Positions 55,407 through 64,000 of a DNA stretch of 64,000 nt are shown one piece after another. The stretch comes from Rhizobium sp. Pop5 (GTDB lineage: Bacteria > Pseudomonadota > Alphaproteobacteria > Rhizobiales > Rhizobiaceae), in assembly GCF_024721175.1 (NCBI RefSeq), contig NZ_CP099398.1:248001-312000 (forward strand). The letters run 5' to 3'. The translations under genes were made by a program, and so were the position numbers. Each line of letters starts with the position of its first letter. Positions within the stretch are counted from its first letter, which is position 1. The notes below the pieces were generated by a model, which was not told the origin of the DNA, searched no databases, and worked only from the letters and a program-made list of their open reading frames with translations.

Positions 55407-56135
55407 ATGTGCTTTGAATGCAATTCCTCCCCACTCAGCCGTCGCTCCCTGCTGAAATTTGCCGGCATCGGAGGCGTGGCCGTCATGACTGCAGGCTTTG
55501 ACATGACCATGCCGGCATTCGCCTCGAACGCTCCCGCCCTTCTGCCGGATGAAGCACTGGCAAAACTCCAGGAAGGCAACAAGAAATTCGTCGCCGACAC
55601 GGAAGCCTGCGCCGCCAATATTTCCAAGCGCCGGCAGGACGTCGCCAAGAGCCAGGCACCCTGGGCGATCGTGCTGACCTGTTCCGACAGCCGTGTCGTT
55701 CCGGAACTTGTATTCGGCGGCGTGACGCTCGGCGAACTCTTCGTCGCCCGCAATGCCGGAAACGTGGTCGACACCGATGTGCTCGGCACGATCGAATATG
55801 GCACCGAACATCTGCATGCGCCGCTGATCGTCGTCATGGGCCACAAGCGTTGCGGGGCGGTCTCCGCCGCCTGCGAGGTCGTGTCCAAGGGCACCAAGCT
55901 CGATGGCTCAATCGGCAAGATGACCCAGCCGATCCTGCCCGTGGCTTTGGGGGAGACCGATCGCGGCGACAATTTTGTCGACAAGACCGTCCATGCCAAT
56001 GCCTTCAACGGCGCCGAGCGCATCCTCACGGAAAGTGCGATTGTTTCTCGCCTGGTCGAGGAAGGCAAGGTGAAGATCGTGCCCGCCTATTATGATCTCG
56101 ATACCGGCGTGGTCGATTTTCTGCACAAGGTCTGA
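55407..56135 (+). CDS. Beta-carbonic anhydrase with Tat signal peptide
   Basis: A 242-residue protein. The N-terminal SRRSLLKFAG at 11-20 followed by a hydrophobic stretch and AFASNAPA is a twin-arginine signal peptide, so the enzyme should be periplasmic. The zinc ligands of beta-carbonic anhydrases are all visible: Cys92 and Asp94 (TCSDSR), His146 and Cys149 (GHKRCGAV). The ATG at 55407 is chosen because AAGGACC lies upstream and the Tat motif then sits at the right place; the frame is open 40 codons further up. It interconverts CO2 and bicarbonate. It stands alone, flanked by truncated genes, and appears complete. Confidence 0.9.
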   Translation: MCFECNSSPLSRRSLLKFAGIGGVAVMTAGFDMTMPAFASNAPALLPDEALAKLQEGNKKFVADTEACAANISKRRQDVAKSQAPWAIVLTCSDSRVVPELVFGGVTLGELFVARNAGNVVDTDVLGTIEYGTEHLHAPLIVVMGHKRCGAVSAACEVVSKGTKLDGSIGKMTQPILPVALGETDRGDNFVDKTVHANAFNGAERILTESAIVSRLVEEGKVKIVPAYYDLDTGVVDFLHKV

Positions 56136-56339
56136 CCTACGAGGCGACTTCATGTTGCCGACGGCTATCCGCGGGCGCCTCGTCGCGTTCGCGGAACCAT
56201 AGTCGCTGATGACCCTTGCCGCCCGCAGCATCTCCCGGCGGGTTACACTGACCGACGCGGGCCGGAGCTGAGGTCGCGAGCTGGCTGCCTGGGCGACGCT
56301 CTTCTGGAAATTTCTGACCATACCCCTGCGCAACTTGGT
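56136..56339. other. Intergenic stretch after carbonic anhydrase
   Basis: No gene is supported. Some frames here may belong to the ligD-like remnant that follows. Confidence 0.3.
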
Positions 56340-56640
56340 GAGCTCAATCGACAGGTCCGACAGCTGCGCGATGACATCTATCGGAACCTGGGCAGCTGGG
56401 CCGCGCCCTCCTGAGCCAGTACAAGGACATAGGCGTCGCTCGTTTCAAAGAACGCGAGACAATCGGCCTCCGGCAGGATCTCAACAAGATCAAGACGGCG
56501 AAACCGCCTGTGGAGCTTGAACGCAAAGGCGCGATCTGGGTTCAGCCAACCCTATTCGCTGAATCGAGTATCGCGCCTGGAGGCATAACGGAAAACTACG
56601 GCATCGAAACTGGCCGCATTGATCGAAGATTGGTACGAAC
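56340..56640 (+). pseudogene. Remnant resembling the end of an ATP-dependent DNA ligase (LigD type)
   Basis: One frame gives ERKGAIWVQPTLFAE and, one frame over, EYRAWRHNGKLRH, which together resemble the OB-fold end of bacterial ATP-dependent DNA ligases (…PTLFAEIEYRAW…GKLRH). Upstream readings (QVRQLRDDIYRNLGSWAA) are not clearly part of it. The fragment is short and frameshifted. Confidence 0.4.
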
Positions 56641-56752
56641 CGTGAAATTGACGCATGGTGGCTGGAAAAAACGCCGAGCTATGCATCCGGTTCGAGGATC
56701 ACGCCCGTTATGGAATGCCTGCGATACAGGGCTCCAAATTCGGTTCAAAATC

Positions 56753-57685
56753 CTAATCCGCCCACTCAGGATCGGTTGTAAAGGCGATGGTGAGCCGACG
56801 ACTCGGACCCTCGTTACCAATCGCGAGCCCGATTTCGTCACGGATCTTATCCCATTCCTGCAATTTCCTCGCCGGGAGGTCCTCTGAGACAACGAAATGT
56901 AGCTCGATTTGCCGGCCTCGGCCGACCCGGGCCACATAAGCCCGGTGGGATATGAATCCATGTCGTTCGATGATTGTTTTGGCGACCGCGTCAACTTGTT
57001 GTTTGAGATCTAATGGCGTAACAAGCAGTATGTCGGCGAGCGCTCGCCGAACCGTGCCCGCCGGAATGGGAATGATCACAATGCAGATTAATGCCAGCGC
57101 GACCGGGTCAATAAACGGCGAGATCCATTCGTAAGAAGACCCCTGAATTAAATATCCGATGGCAAACGCGACGAGTAACCCGATCGTTAGCCCGGCGGAC
57201 ATCAGCCAAGCTTTCGTATCCAGGGCAACGAAATCAGATTTGATCTTACGATTAGCTCGATCACCAATAACCCCCATGGTGGCTGTCACACCGAGTGTTA
57301 CGACGGCGTAGACGATCGCTTGACTAAAGTTGAGCGGACGTCCCCCATGCAAAATGCTGCCGATTGCGTTGACAAGTGCGTAAACAGCCGACCCGGTTAT
57401 GAGAATGCCGTTGAGAGCCAAGACTATGGGCTCAAGATGCCAGAACCCCATCGTGAAATGCTCGATAAGTTTTCCTTTGCTGGAGGGCGCTTCGGATGAC
57501 GCGATGAGCTTTGTAACAAGCAGAGCTACGACAGTCATAGCAGCGTCCGTCAATGCGTAGACACCATCGAATATGATTGCGAACGAACCTGAAATGATCC
57601 CGAACAAAATGCCGATGCAGGCAAGGAGGATGGTAACGGCAATTGAAACGCAGAGAAGCCCCTGCTCCGTTCTCATGAAATTCAT
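56753..57685 (-). CDS. Cation diffusion facilitator (CDF) family transporter
   Basis: A 310-residue membrane protein with about six hydrophobic segments. The first helix pair contains FDGVYALTDAAMTVVALL (residues 39-56), the position of the metal-binding Asp residues of CDF helix II (Asp40, Asp47). HFTMGFWHLEPIVLALNG matches the conserved motif before helix III. The C-terminal cytoplasmic part (about 210-310) is the usual ferredoxin-like domain. CDF proteins export divalent metals by proton antiport. Metal specificity cannot be read from the sequence. It lies 0.8 kb from the small membrane gene beside the nif operon and appears intact. An ATG at 57676 is an alternative start. Confidence 0.85.
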   Translation of the reverse strand: MNFMRTEQGLLCVSIAVTILLACIGILFGIISGSFAIIFDGVYALTDAAMTVVALLVTKLIASSEAPSSKGKLIEHFTMGFWHLEPIVLALNGILITGSAVYALVNAIGSILHGGRPLNFSQAIVYAVVTLGVTATMGVIGDRANRKIKSDFVALDTKAWLMSAGLTIGLLVAFAIGYLIQGSSYEWISPFIDPVALALICIVIIPIPAGTVRRALADILLVTPLDLKQQVDAVAKTIIERHGFISHRAYVARVGRGRQIELHFVVSEDLPARKLQEWDKIRDEIGLAIGNEGPSRRLTIAFTTDPEWAD

Positions 57686-57906
57686 AGGCTCAGCCTTATA
57701 ACTTACGTTTCTTTATGGTCCTCTGGACGCGGTACAGACCATCCAATTCAGCTACTGAAGCGAGCACATCCACTTTTGGATCAAGGTACCTTTTTAAATT
57801 CAAATGCTGACCTCTCCTGTCCAGTGGGCTCGCATGAGCGTCTTTCACATACCTGGCCACAAGACAAAATCGCCTCGCTGTGTTCTGGCAGTGCGGCCTC
57901 GACTAT

Positions 57907-58047
57907 CTAAACAAGGGCCAATTTTGCTTTGCAGGTAAAGCGGGGCTGGACATGATGCACGACACGGAAGGACGCATGAACATAGTCCAGCACTTCGCTG
58001 ACGGTCTCGCCGCCGCGAATGAAGTCGGAGCCACCACAGATAGGGCA
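57907..58047 (-). pseudogene. IS66 TnpC zinc-motif fragment
   Basis: The minus-strand frame reads CPICGGSDFIRGGETVSEVL, then DYVHASFRVVHHVQPRFTC, matching the zinc-binding domain of an IS66 TnpC. It ends at a stop near 57907. Nothing else of the element is seen. It differs in sequence from both IS66 elements at 43-48 kb. Confidence 0.6.
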
Positions 58048-58250
58048 TGAGCAGGCCACCTGTTACACGTCATCATGGCACGGCCGAGGTTGCAGAGCTT
58101 GCGCGGCGATAGGGCTCTCGACGCATCCACGTAATCCGGCAGGTTCGAATTCCGTTGACTCATGGTTGGATCTGATTTGATGAGAGGCGTTCCAAAGAAC
58201 GCCGAGGTTTTCGCCCTCATGATAGGCTGTGGCTGACACCACGTTCTAGT

Positions 58251-58475
58251 CTAGCGATGATCGGATCGTCTAGCCCTTTGGCGACTCCTGCAATTACGGC
58301 TGGATTGCCAGATGGAAAAGAGCAGGCTTGCGATATACGCCCACTGAAGAAGCAACAAACTAGCCACCATTGCAACGATGACTTCGTGGATGGAATGCCA
58401 GACGAAGTAACTCGTTAGTGCCTTCGCCCAGACGACGAGCAGCAGGAGGCCGCAAAAGATTGTGAAACGCAACAC
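58251..58475 (-). CDS. Small membrane protein, ExoX/Psi-like exopolysaccharide repressor family
   Basis: A 74-residue protein with two hydrophobic segments (FTIFCGLLLLVVWAKALTSY and IVAMVASLLLLQWAYIASLL) followed by a basic tail. The layout, with the LLLLQWAYIASLLFSIWQ segment, resembles the rhizobial ExoX/Psi family of small inner-membrane proteins that lower exopolysaccharide synthesis, by residue pattern rather than by an exact motif. Such a gene next to nif genes has precedent on rhizobial symbiotic plasmids. Assignment is moderate. Confidence 0.5.
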   Translation of the reverse strand: MLRFTIFCGLLLLVVWAKALTSYFVWHSIHEVIVAMVASLLLLQWAYIASLLFSIWQSSRNCRSRQRARRSDHR

Positions 58476-58592
58476 CGTTCTCCTAATTTGTTCGCGAGAT
58501 TGCGCAGCAATGTCGTCTGCGGCAACGAGAGTCTGGCAGTTCTTCAGGCGGCAACCGCCGCGTGGTTGAGAGCCATGATCATGCCAGTGAGC

Positions 58593-58700
58593 TCACCATC
58601 GAACTCTCGTTCTGGCCATTGCAAATGCTGAGATTTTGGCAGCGGCGGCGCGGGACTGCAGCTTGCGGACCTTCTTCAGCTGCTCCACAATGTCTGACAT
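58593..58700 (-). CDS. Short DUF683-like (CCE_0567-type) protein, probably truncated
   Basis: A 35-residue reading, MSDIVEQLKKVRKLQSRAAA then AKISAFAMARTRVRW. The first 22 residues resemble the DUF683 iron-binding small proteins encoded after nifX and DUF269 in many diazotrophs, which are about 65-75 residues long. GAAAGAGATC precedes the ATG. The tail does not match, and the frame one base over reads on as EWPEREFDGELTGMIMALNH, so a frameshift or deletion has probably destroyed the gene. Confidence 0.45.
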   Translation of the reverse strand: MSDIVEQLKKVRKLQSRAAAAKISAFAMARTRVRW

Positions 58701-58724
58701 GATCTCTTTCCTCGAAAATTGATT

Positions 58725-59213
58725 TCATGATGCCCGCGCCACGTCGGGATAGGTTTCGATAACTTCAATAGCGTCATCGACCATTTTCGTGCCGGTCTCG
58801 GCGAGCTTGCCTAGCGTCTCAAAGCCGAACCGGTGGACATCGCGCAGGGTCTTCGACAGAACGACCAACCGTCCAGTCGTCAAAAGCAAGCGGCCGAAGC
58901 CCTCATGGCCGATCGTCATGATCGGCGATGCCAACAGGCCTGTGCACTCTTCGATCACAAGCCCCACGCAACTGTAAAAGTTCTGTAGCCTCCACAGCAC
59001 ATACGGATCCGGATCGCCTATGATCGGGATCTTACGGCGCTGCTCCTTGGTGAGGATGAAGTCGGCCAGCAGGTCAGTGTCCGATTTGCCTTCCCACGCC
59101 CCATGGGCATCCTGAGCGCGAATGAGCCTTATCAGGCATCTGAGAAAAGGGGTGGCGAGATCCCCATCCTCGTTGACAGCAGGGCCATCCGTACTTCCTG
59201 TCAATGTACCCAT
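58725..59213 (-). CDS. NifX-associated DUF269 protein
   Basis: A 162-residue protein of the DUF269 family always found next to nifX: FLRCLIRLIRAQDAHGAWEG, ADFILTKEQRRKIPIIGDPD, and IEECTGLLASPIMTIGHEGF. Its exact function is unknown; its place in the operon links it to FeMo-cofactor synthesis. It starts 3 bases after the nifX stop, with GAGGA as ribosome site. It is complete. Confidence 0.9.
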   Translation of the reverse strand: MGTLTGSTDGPAVNEDGDLATPFLRCLIRLIRAQDAHGAWEGKSDTDLLADFILTKEQRRKIPIIGDPDPYVLWRLQNFYSCVGLVIEECTGLLASPIMTIGHEGFGRLLLTTGRLVVLSKTLRDVHRFGFETLGKLAETGTKMVDDAIEVIETYPDVARAS

Positions 59214-59216
59214 TTC

Positions 59217-59711
59217 TTAGTCCTCCTCATCGAAAGGCTTCTTTTCAATGGCGCCTGCTTCGGTTAGCACCTTGCGTAACCAGGGTGGCGGAGTAGTCCT
59301 GAGCATCGCCCGAGTTCGCGACAAAACATCTTCGATCAGTTGAGGATCGGATACTTTAATTGGGTGGATTTTGGCCGAAACAACTCGGGCTGCCGATGGC
59401 CCACCGATCGCCAGACAGAACAATAAGTGACAACCTTCCAACGCCTTCACCTTCGGGTTAATACGATCGACGTCCTCGTTCCGATGCTTTCCGCTCTGGT
59501 CGGAAACGTCTTCGAAGTCCAGGACTTCCACCAGTTTCCAGTCGTCGGGACTCACATCATAGACGACGAAACGTTTTGCCGATCCGAAATGGGCGTCGAG
59601 AGATTTCATATCTTGAGTGGCGATTGCGACGCGCAACGCGCCAGCCTTCCGTTTTGGAGCTGACGAGTGAACCCCGTCAGGGACGAGGGAAAGGCGACGA
59701 GCGGCGATCAT
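59217..59711 (-). CDS. nifX: NifX, FeMo-cofactor precursor carrier
   Basis: A 164-residue protein of the NifX/NafY family: LRVAIATQDMKSLDAHFGSA, KRFVVYDVSPDDWKLVEVLD, and LEGCHLLFCLAIGGPSAARV. NifX binds cofactor precursors (NifB-co, VK-cluster) between NifB and NifEN. The ATG overlaps the nifN stop by ATGA, so translation is coupled. The length is normal and no break is visible. Confidence 0.93.
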   Translation of the reverse strand: MIAARRLSLVPDGVHSSAPKRKAGALRVAIATQDMKSLDAHFGSAKRFVVYDVSPDDWKLVEVLDFEDVSDQSGKHRNEDVDRINPKVKALEGCHLLFCLAIGGPSAARVVSAKIHPIKVSDPQLIEDVLSRTRAMLRTTPPPWLRKVLTEAGAIEKKPFDEED

Positions 59712-61063
59712 CTAGGCAGTTCTCCTTTGCGGGAGGGATCAAGCGATCCAGGACACGGCGCGCGCTGATTGGCCTGGAAGATGTTGGAAACATCGAAGAT
59801 CAGGTCGCGCGTTCCCTGATAGAGACTTGTGAGCTTATGCTGGCTGCCGAGTCGGTCGAATATCGGGAAGCCCACCCGCATGAGCGGAATCCCAAGGCGC
59901 TCCGCCGCTTGTCGTCCATGCGAATGCGTGACGAGAAGATCAGCGCCGACGGCAAGTTCTTCGAGATCGCCAAGATCACCGACCTGGAGCGATTCGGCCG
60001 GCATTTCCGCGAGTATTTTTGAGGTGCCGGTCGTGGTGACCGCTGCCGCGATTTCGGCGCCCATGCCGGTGAAGAAGGTAGCGAATTGGTAGAGCTGGTC
60101 CGGCTCCACAGCAATTGCGATCTTCTTGCCTCCGAAATGGAAATGTCCGTCGAGCAGGGCGTCCTGCAGCTGTGCTCGGCGACGGCGGATGTTTGCTGGC
60201 ACCGGCGCACCAGAAATCTCAGAAAGAAACGAGACGAACCGGTCGGCTCGTTTCAATCCTGTCAGCGACTGGAACAATGCGTAAGGGACTCCCGTCCGGG
60301 TCCGCAGTAGCTCTGCGGGGCGGCGCATATGCTCGCCGATCGCGATACATTGCGCCGCCGTGCCAAGCTCTTGTATCTCGTCGACGGGAGTACCGCCATA
60401 GGTGGTCGGAACCCAACGATCGCCGGGCACCGTGCCGTCGAGAGAGCCGGAAATGTCCGGCAGGATCACCGGCTTCAGACCGAAGCTTTCGACCGTTTCG
60501 CGCAGAAGCTCGATGTCAGCGACTGTCAGATGCCATCCTGGTAGGATCGCAATCTTCTTTTGGTGGCGGCTCTGCTCGCCTGGAGTGGTGATGCGCTCGA
60601 CCATAGAGATGACGGCCTTCGCCCATCCCTCTTCGATCGCTCCCTCGAAATCCGGGGTATTCGCCAGCACAACCTCCGTACCCGCGAGCTCATCGGCACG
60701 ATCCCGCTTGATGTTGGCGAGATCGCCTGCGAAATCTTCGCCGCGGGTTTCCACCAGGGCTGTCGTGCAAATTCCGATCAGCTTGGGTTTTGCGCGCCTC
60801 TTGAGATTTAGGATCGCCTCTTCCAGATTGCCTGCGCCGCCAAGAATGGTCGCCACTGCGTCCAATGCCGTTGTCTGCAAGGGAATGGCTTCCTTAAAGT
60901 GCCGGACTAAAAGTACCAGCGCCAAGCTGGTGCAGCCCTGGCTGCCGTGGAACAGCGGCACGGCACGCTCGACGCCAAGAAAGGCGAGCGCGGCGCCGAG
61001 CGGCTGCGACGATTTCAGCGGATTGACCGCAGCTGATTTGGTCTGGGGAAAGACTTGAACCAT
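59708..61063 (-). CDS. nifN: NifN, nitrogenase cofactor scaffold beta subunit
   Basis: A 451-residue protein related to NifK: SQPLGAALAFLGVERAVPLF, HGSQGCTSLALVLLVRHFKE, and the NifN-typical GTSKILAEMPAESLQVGDLG. With NifE it forms the scaffold on which the iron-sulfur core is turned into FeMo-cofactor. It starts 9 bases after nifE and overlaps nifX. It is intact. Confidence 0.95.
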   Translation of the reverse strand: MVQVFPQTKSAAVNPLKSSQPLGAALAFLGVERAVPLFHGSQGCTSLALVLLVRHFKEAIPLQTTALDAVATILGGAGNLEEAILNLKRRAKPKLIGICTTALVETRGEDFAGDLANIKRDRADELAGTEVVLANTPDFEGAIEEGWAKAVISMVERITTPGEQSRHQKKIAILPGWHLTVADIELLRETVESFGLKPVILPDISGSLDGTVPGDRWVPTTYGGTPVDEIQELGTAAQCIAIGEHMRRPAELLRTRTGVPYALFQSLTGLKRADRFVSFLSEISGAPVPANIRRRRAQLQDALLDGHFHFGGKKIAIAVEPDQLYQFATFFTGMGAEIAAAVTTTGTSKILAEMPAESLQVGDLGDLEELAVGADLLVTHSHGRQAAERLGIPLMRVGFPIFDRLGSQHKLTSLYQGTRDLIFDVSNIFQANQRAPCPGSLDPSRKGELPR

Positions 61064-61072
61064 CGGCTTTCC

Positions 61073-62563
61073 TCAACGCTTGCAGAAGCTGCCGGCGACC
61101 GCGCCGACAAAGTTTTGCAAGACGTACCCAGTCTCGTTCTCGCTCTTGGTATTCGTCAGTTCTTCTTCCACCGCATGCTGGCATTCCCACGGTGCCGGCT
61201 CCCGCACCTCCATCCAGATCGGATTGTGAATAGCAAGATCGATCTGGCGAACGAGCTCCACCATGCCGTCATAGCCGGCATAGGGGTGGTGGCGTTCCTG
61301 GTTGATATCGAGCCAAGGTGTCTTGGCCTTCAGCGCGATGAATTGCGTGCGCCCGCCAGACAACATGATGTCGGCTTTACCGTCGGCGAGCATGTTATAA
61401 AGCTCGCGCGGCGCCATTGACTCGAACAGGTGGTTTTCGTCTTTCAGGAGTTGCTTGATACGTTCCTTGTCTTCAGGCGTGGATTTCTTGACCGAGGTGC
61501 CCACGATCTCGATGCCCACCTCCATCAGCGCATGGACAACCGACCAGGACTTGACGCCGCCGGTGTTGAGCAACACGCGCTTGCCTTCAAGCCTTGGTCG
61601 ATATGCTGCGAGTTTCATCCAGGCAATCGCCTCCTCCTCCGCGATCAATGCCTCGGTGCGCTCGAGGATTTCGGGATCCGCCCCCTGCATCACGAGCAGC
61701 TTGGCGATCTGTCTGAGTGCTTCCGAGGTGTCGGTAATTCCGTAAAAGGAGCCTTCGAAGAACGGGATATCCCACAGCTCCTCCATTTTGCGGGCGAGGT
61801 TGATGAGTGCTGTCGAGCACACCAACATGGACGCCTTGGCGCGATGCGCAGAAGCAATGTCAAGATATCGGGCGTCTCCTGGAATGCAGGCCCTTACTCT
61901 GATCCCCAGCCGGTCAAGAAGCGGCTTTACCAGCCAAAACTCGCCGGATAGGTTGAACTCACCAATGATATTGATGTCGTAGGCGGTCACGTCGTTCGGC
62001 TCTACGCTGCCGATCACATGATCGAGCAACGCTTCACCGGCGAGCTTATTGCCAAGGTTCTTGGAGCCGGCAAAGCCCGGTGCGTTGACCGGCACCACCG
62101 GAAGGCCGAATTTTTCCGCGGCCCGCTTGCAGACGACCTCGATGTCGTCGCCGATCAATGCTGTCACACAGGTCGAATAGACGAAAATCGCCGGTGGAGC
62201 ATGGGCCTCCTTGATCTCGCGGATTGCTTTAAAAAGTTTCCGCTCGCCGTGCCCCATCACCACTTCGGTTTCAGTGAGGTCGGTCGTGAAACTGGTGCGC
62301 CAGAGCGTTGGACCTGAGGAAGCCGATCCGCGGTTGTCCCAGGAATTGCCCTCACAGCCGAGAGGCCCATGGATCAGGTGCGCGACGTCGGTGATCGGCT
62401 GCAGCACGATCTTGGCGCCATCGAAAGCGCATCCGCCGGCTGCCGCCCCGGGGATCAGCGGCTTCGAACAGCCGTTTTTGCGCGCCTTGGAATCCTTGCT
62501 GCGGTTCTTCTCGCAGGCAGGCTCGTCAAAGACATCCTGGACTTTAGCATTGAGCAAGGGCAT
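61073..62563 (-). CDS. nifE: NifE, nitrogenase cofactor scaffold alpha subunit
   Basis: A 496-residue protein. The cysteines equivalent to the P-cluster ligands of NifD are in NGCSKPLIPGAAAGGCAFDG, HGPLGCEGNSWDNRG and VYSTCVTALIGDD. Downstream blocks such as NIIGEFNLSGEFWLVKPLLD and MLSGGRTQFIALKAKTPWLD are typical of NifE. NifEN is the assembly site for FeMo-cofactor. The ATG at 62563 follows GGAG by 7 bases; a TTG 4 codons earlier overlaps the ribosome site and is rejected. It starts about 58 bases after the nifK stop, in one operon. Confidence 0.95.
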   Translation of the reverse strand: MPLLNAKVQDVFDEPACEKNRSKDSKARKNGCSKPLIPGAAAGGCAFDGAKIVLQPITDVAHLIHGPLGCEGNSWDNRGSASSGPTLWRTSFTTDLTETEVVMGHGERKLFKAIREIKEAHAPPAIFVYSTCVTALIGDDIEVVCKRAAEKFGLPVVPVNAPGFAGSKNLGNKLAGEALLDHVIGSVEPNDVTAYDINIIGEFNLSGEFWLVKPLLDRLGIRVRACIPGDARYLDIASAHRAKASMLVCSTALINLARKMEELWDIPFFEGSFYGITDTSEALRQIAKLLVMQGADPEILERTEALIAEEEAIAWMKLAAYRPRLEGKRVLLNTGGVKSWSVVHALMEVGIEIVGTSVKKSTPEDKERIKQLLKDENHLFESMAPRELYNMLADGKADIMLSGGRTQFIALKAKTPWLDINQERHHPYAGYDGMVELVRQIDLAIHNPIWMEVREPAPWECQHAVEEELTNTKSENETGYVLQNFVGAVAGSFCKR

Positions 62564-62621
62564 TGCGGTCTCCAAGTTCAGATGAAGGCGGCCGGCCTCA
62601 CAAGGCCGACCGCCGCCGCTC

Positions 62622-64000
62622 CTAGCGGGTCAGGTCGTAAGAATAGTCCGTCACACCCGGCTCGCTCGTCTCGCGATCGAGCTTGTCGAAGATCTTGTCG
62701 AGGATCGTCGTCAGGACGCGCAGGCCGCCCTGGTAGCCCATGAGCGGGAAACGGTGGTGATGGTGCCGGTCGAATATCGGAAAGGTCAGCCGGATCAATG
62801 GGGTGCCGGTGTCGCGCTCGAGATACTTGCCATAGGAATTGCCGATCATAAGATCAACCGGCTCGGTAAAGAGCAGCGAGCGCAACGCCCACAGGTCCTT
62901 GCCCGCCCAGACCTGGGCATCCTTGCCGAAGGGCGAGGATGCGAGCAACGCCTTCATCTCGGCTTCCCAGGCCGACGTGCCGTTGGTAGCAAGGCAGTGG
63001 GTCGGCTCACCGCCGGTTTCCAAGACGAACCGGGCAACGGCGTAGACGAAGTCAGGATCGCCGTAGATCGCGTATTTCTTCCCGTGCAGCCAGGCTTGGC
63101 TATCTGCCATAGCGTCGACGAGACGGCCGCGTTCCAGGCCGATTGCCGGAGGAATTTCCTTGCCGGTAATCTCCGAGACCTTCATCAGGAATTCGTCGGT
63201 CGCCTGAACACCCAGCGGATAATGGAACGAAGCCGTAACCTGACCGACCTCCTTGCAATATTCCAGCGTTTTGCGCGTGTTATAGTGCTGCAGCGACAGG
63301 GTCGCTTCGGCATTCAACGCCGTTTTCAAGTCCTCGATCTTCGTGCCGCCGTCATACATGCGGTACGTACCGTCAGAACGGCGTGTCGAACTGGTCGGAG
63401 GCATCCTGGATGAAGATGTAGGATACGCCCATCATGTCGAGCAGGCGCTTCAGTTCGCGGTTGTTGCCGACGCAGAAGCCGTCGAAGCCGGGAATGATGT
63501 TGATGGCTTGAGCAACCTCCTTCCGCTCGTTGCCTTTCCAGAAGTTCTCCAGAATGCCCTTGATCATGCCGTCATAGCCATCGACGTGGCTGCCGACGAA
63601 GGCAGGCGTGTGGGCGAAAGGAACATCGAAGTCGTGCGGGACCGACCCTTCGTTCTTTGCGTTTTCGATGAAGCCGTGGAGGTCGTCTCCAATGACTTCG
63701 GCCATGCAGGTGGTCGAGACGGCGATCATCTTCGGATCGTAGAGCTTGTATGTATTGGCGAGCCCGTCGACCATGTTCTTCAACCCGCCGAACACTGCCG
63801 CGTCCTCCGTCATCGAGGACGAGACCGCCGATGAAGGCTCCTTGAAGTGACGCGACAGATGCGAACGGTAATAAGCGACGCAGCCCTGGCTGCCATGGAC
63901 GAAGGACATCGTTTGCTCAAAGCCTGCGGCTGCGAAGACGGCACCGAGCGGCTGGCAGGCTTTGGCCGGGTTCACGACCAGGGCTTCGCGGCCCAGGTTC
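62622..64000 (-). pseudogene. nifK: NifK, nitrogenase MoFe-protein beta subunit, frameshifted as read; N-terminus beyond window
   Basis: Two overlapping frames make up NifK. The N-terminal part (64000-63373) holds all three P-cluster cysteines: [31 protein letters not shown] and [12 protein letters not shown]. It ends prematurely in [11 protein letters not shown]. The next frame takes over with [20 protein letters not shown] and continues to the normal end near 62622 (SEPGVTDYSYDLTR). One extra T in the coding strand at 63377-63378 explains the break. About 70 codons of the N-terminus lie outside. As written the subunit would be cut near residue 270. A sequencing error is possible, since both halves are otherwise perfectly conserved. 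Confidence 0.9.

Noticed and set aside
62754..63413. 219-codon plus-strand frame opposite nifK
   Set aside because: Shadow of nifK; no ribosome site or recognisable domain.

Overview
The window looks like part of a symbiotic plasmid or symbiosis island of a nodulating alphaproteobacterium (Rhizobiales: Rhizobium, Sinorhizobium/Ensifer or a close relative). The evidence is a nitrogenase cofactor gene block (nifK-E-N-X), a nifB remnant with a sigma54/NifA promoter, a fragment of a Nod-factor-type carbamoyltransferase, rhizobial-type secreted effectors, and a very heavy load of insertion sequences and broken genes. The species cannot be fixed from the sequence alone.

Layout. (1) 1-17.4 kb: a type VI secretion locus in two divergent arms. 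The minus arm holds tssA, tssB and the start of tssC; the plus arm holds tssK, an FHA-domain gene, tssL, tssM and an unrecognised 538-residue gene. Between the arms lie about 6.4 kb holding a 910-residue protein made of eleven near-identical 62-residue repeats, plus IS remnants. (2) 17.4-23.1 kb: a graveyard of decayed genes: a SIR2-like fragment, a nolO-like fragment, a frameshifted LysR regulator, a truncated nifB with intact-looking promoter elements, and SnoaL, SDR and luciferase-like remnants. (3) 23.1-51.8 kb: an effector region. It has one NopP-like candidate and then a head-to-tail array of five paralogous NopD/XopD-like genes, each with a complete Ulp1/C48 (SUMO protease) catalytic set. 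The array was later broken up by IS21, a DDE integrase-type element, a nested pair of IS66 elements and an ISNCY-type remnant. (4) 51.8-58.5 kb: IS remnants, an IS30 element and truncated housekeeping genes (pyruvate carboxylase, an MFS transporter, probably ligD), with an intact Tat-exported beta-carbonic anhydrase, a CDF cation transporter and an ExoX-like small membrane protein. (5) 58.6-64 kb: the minus-strand nif operon nifK-nifE-nifN-nifX-DUF269 and a small DUF683-like stub. nifK carries a one-base frameshift as read.

How the parts work together. The nif genes encode assembly of the FeMo-cofactor (NifE/NifN scaffold, NifX carrier) and the MoFe protein beta subunit. The T6SS genes encode the baseplate, membrane complex and sheath of a contractile injection machine. 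The NopD-like genes would encode proteins delivered into the plant cell to remove SUMO from host targets, normally through a type III system that is not in this window. The two most unusual features are the expanded effector array, whose copies differ in number of internal 103-residue repeats (1, 2, 5, 4, 4), and the 62-residue-repeat protein embedded in the T6SS locus.
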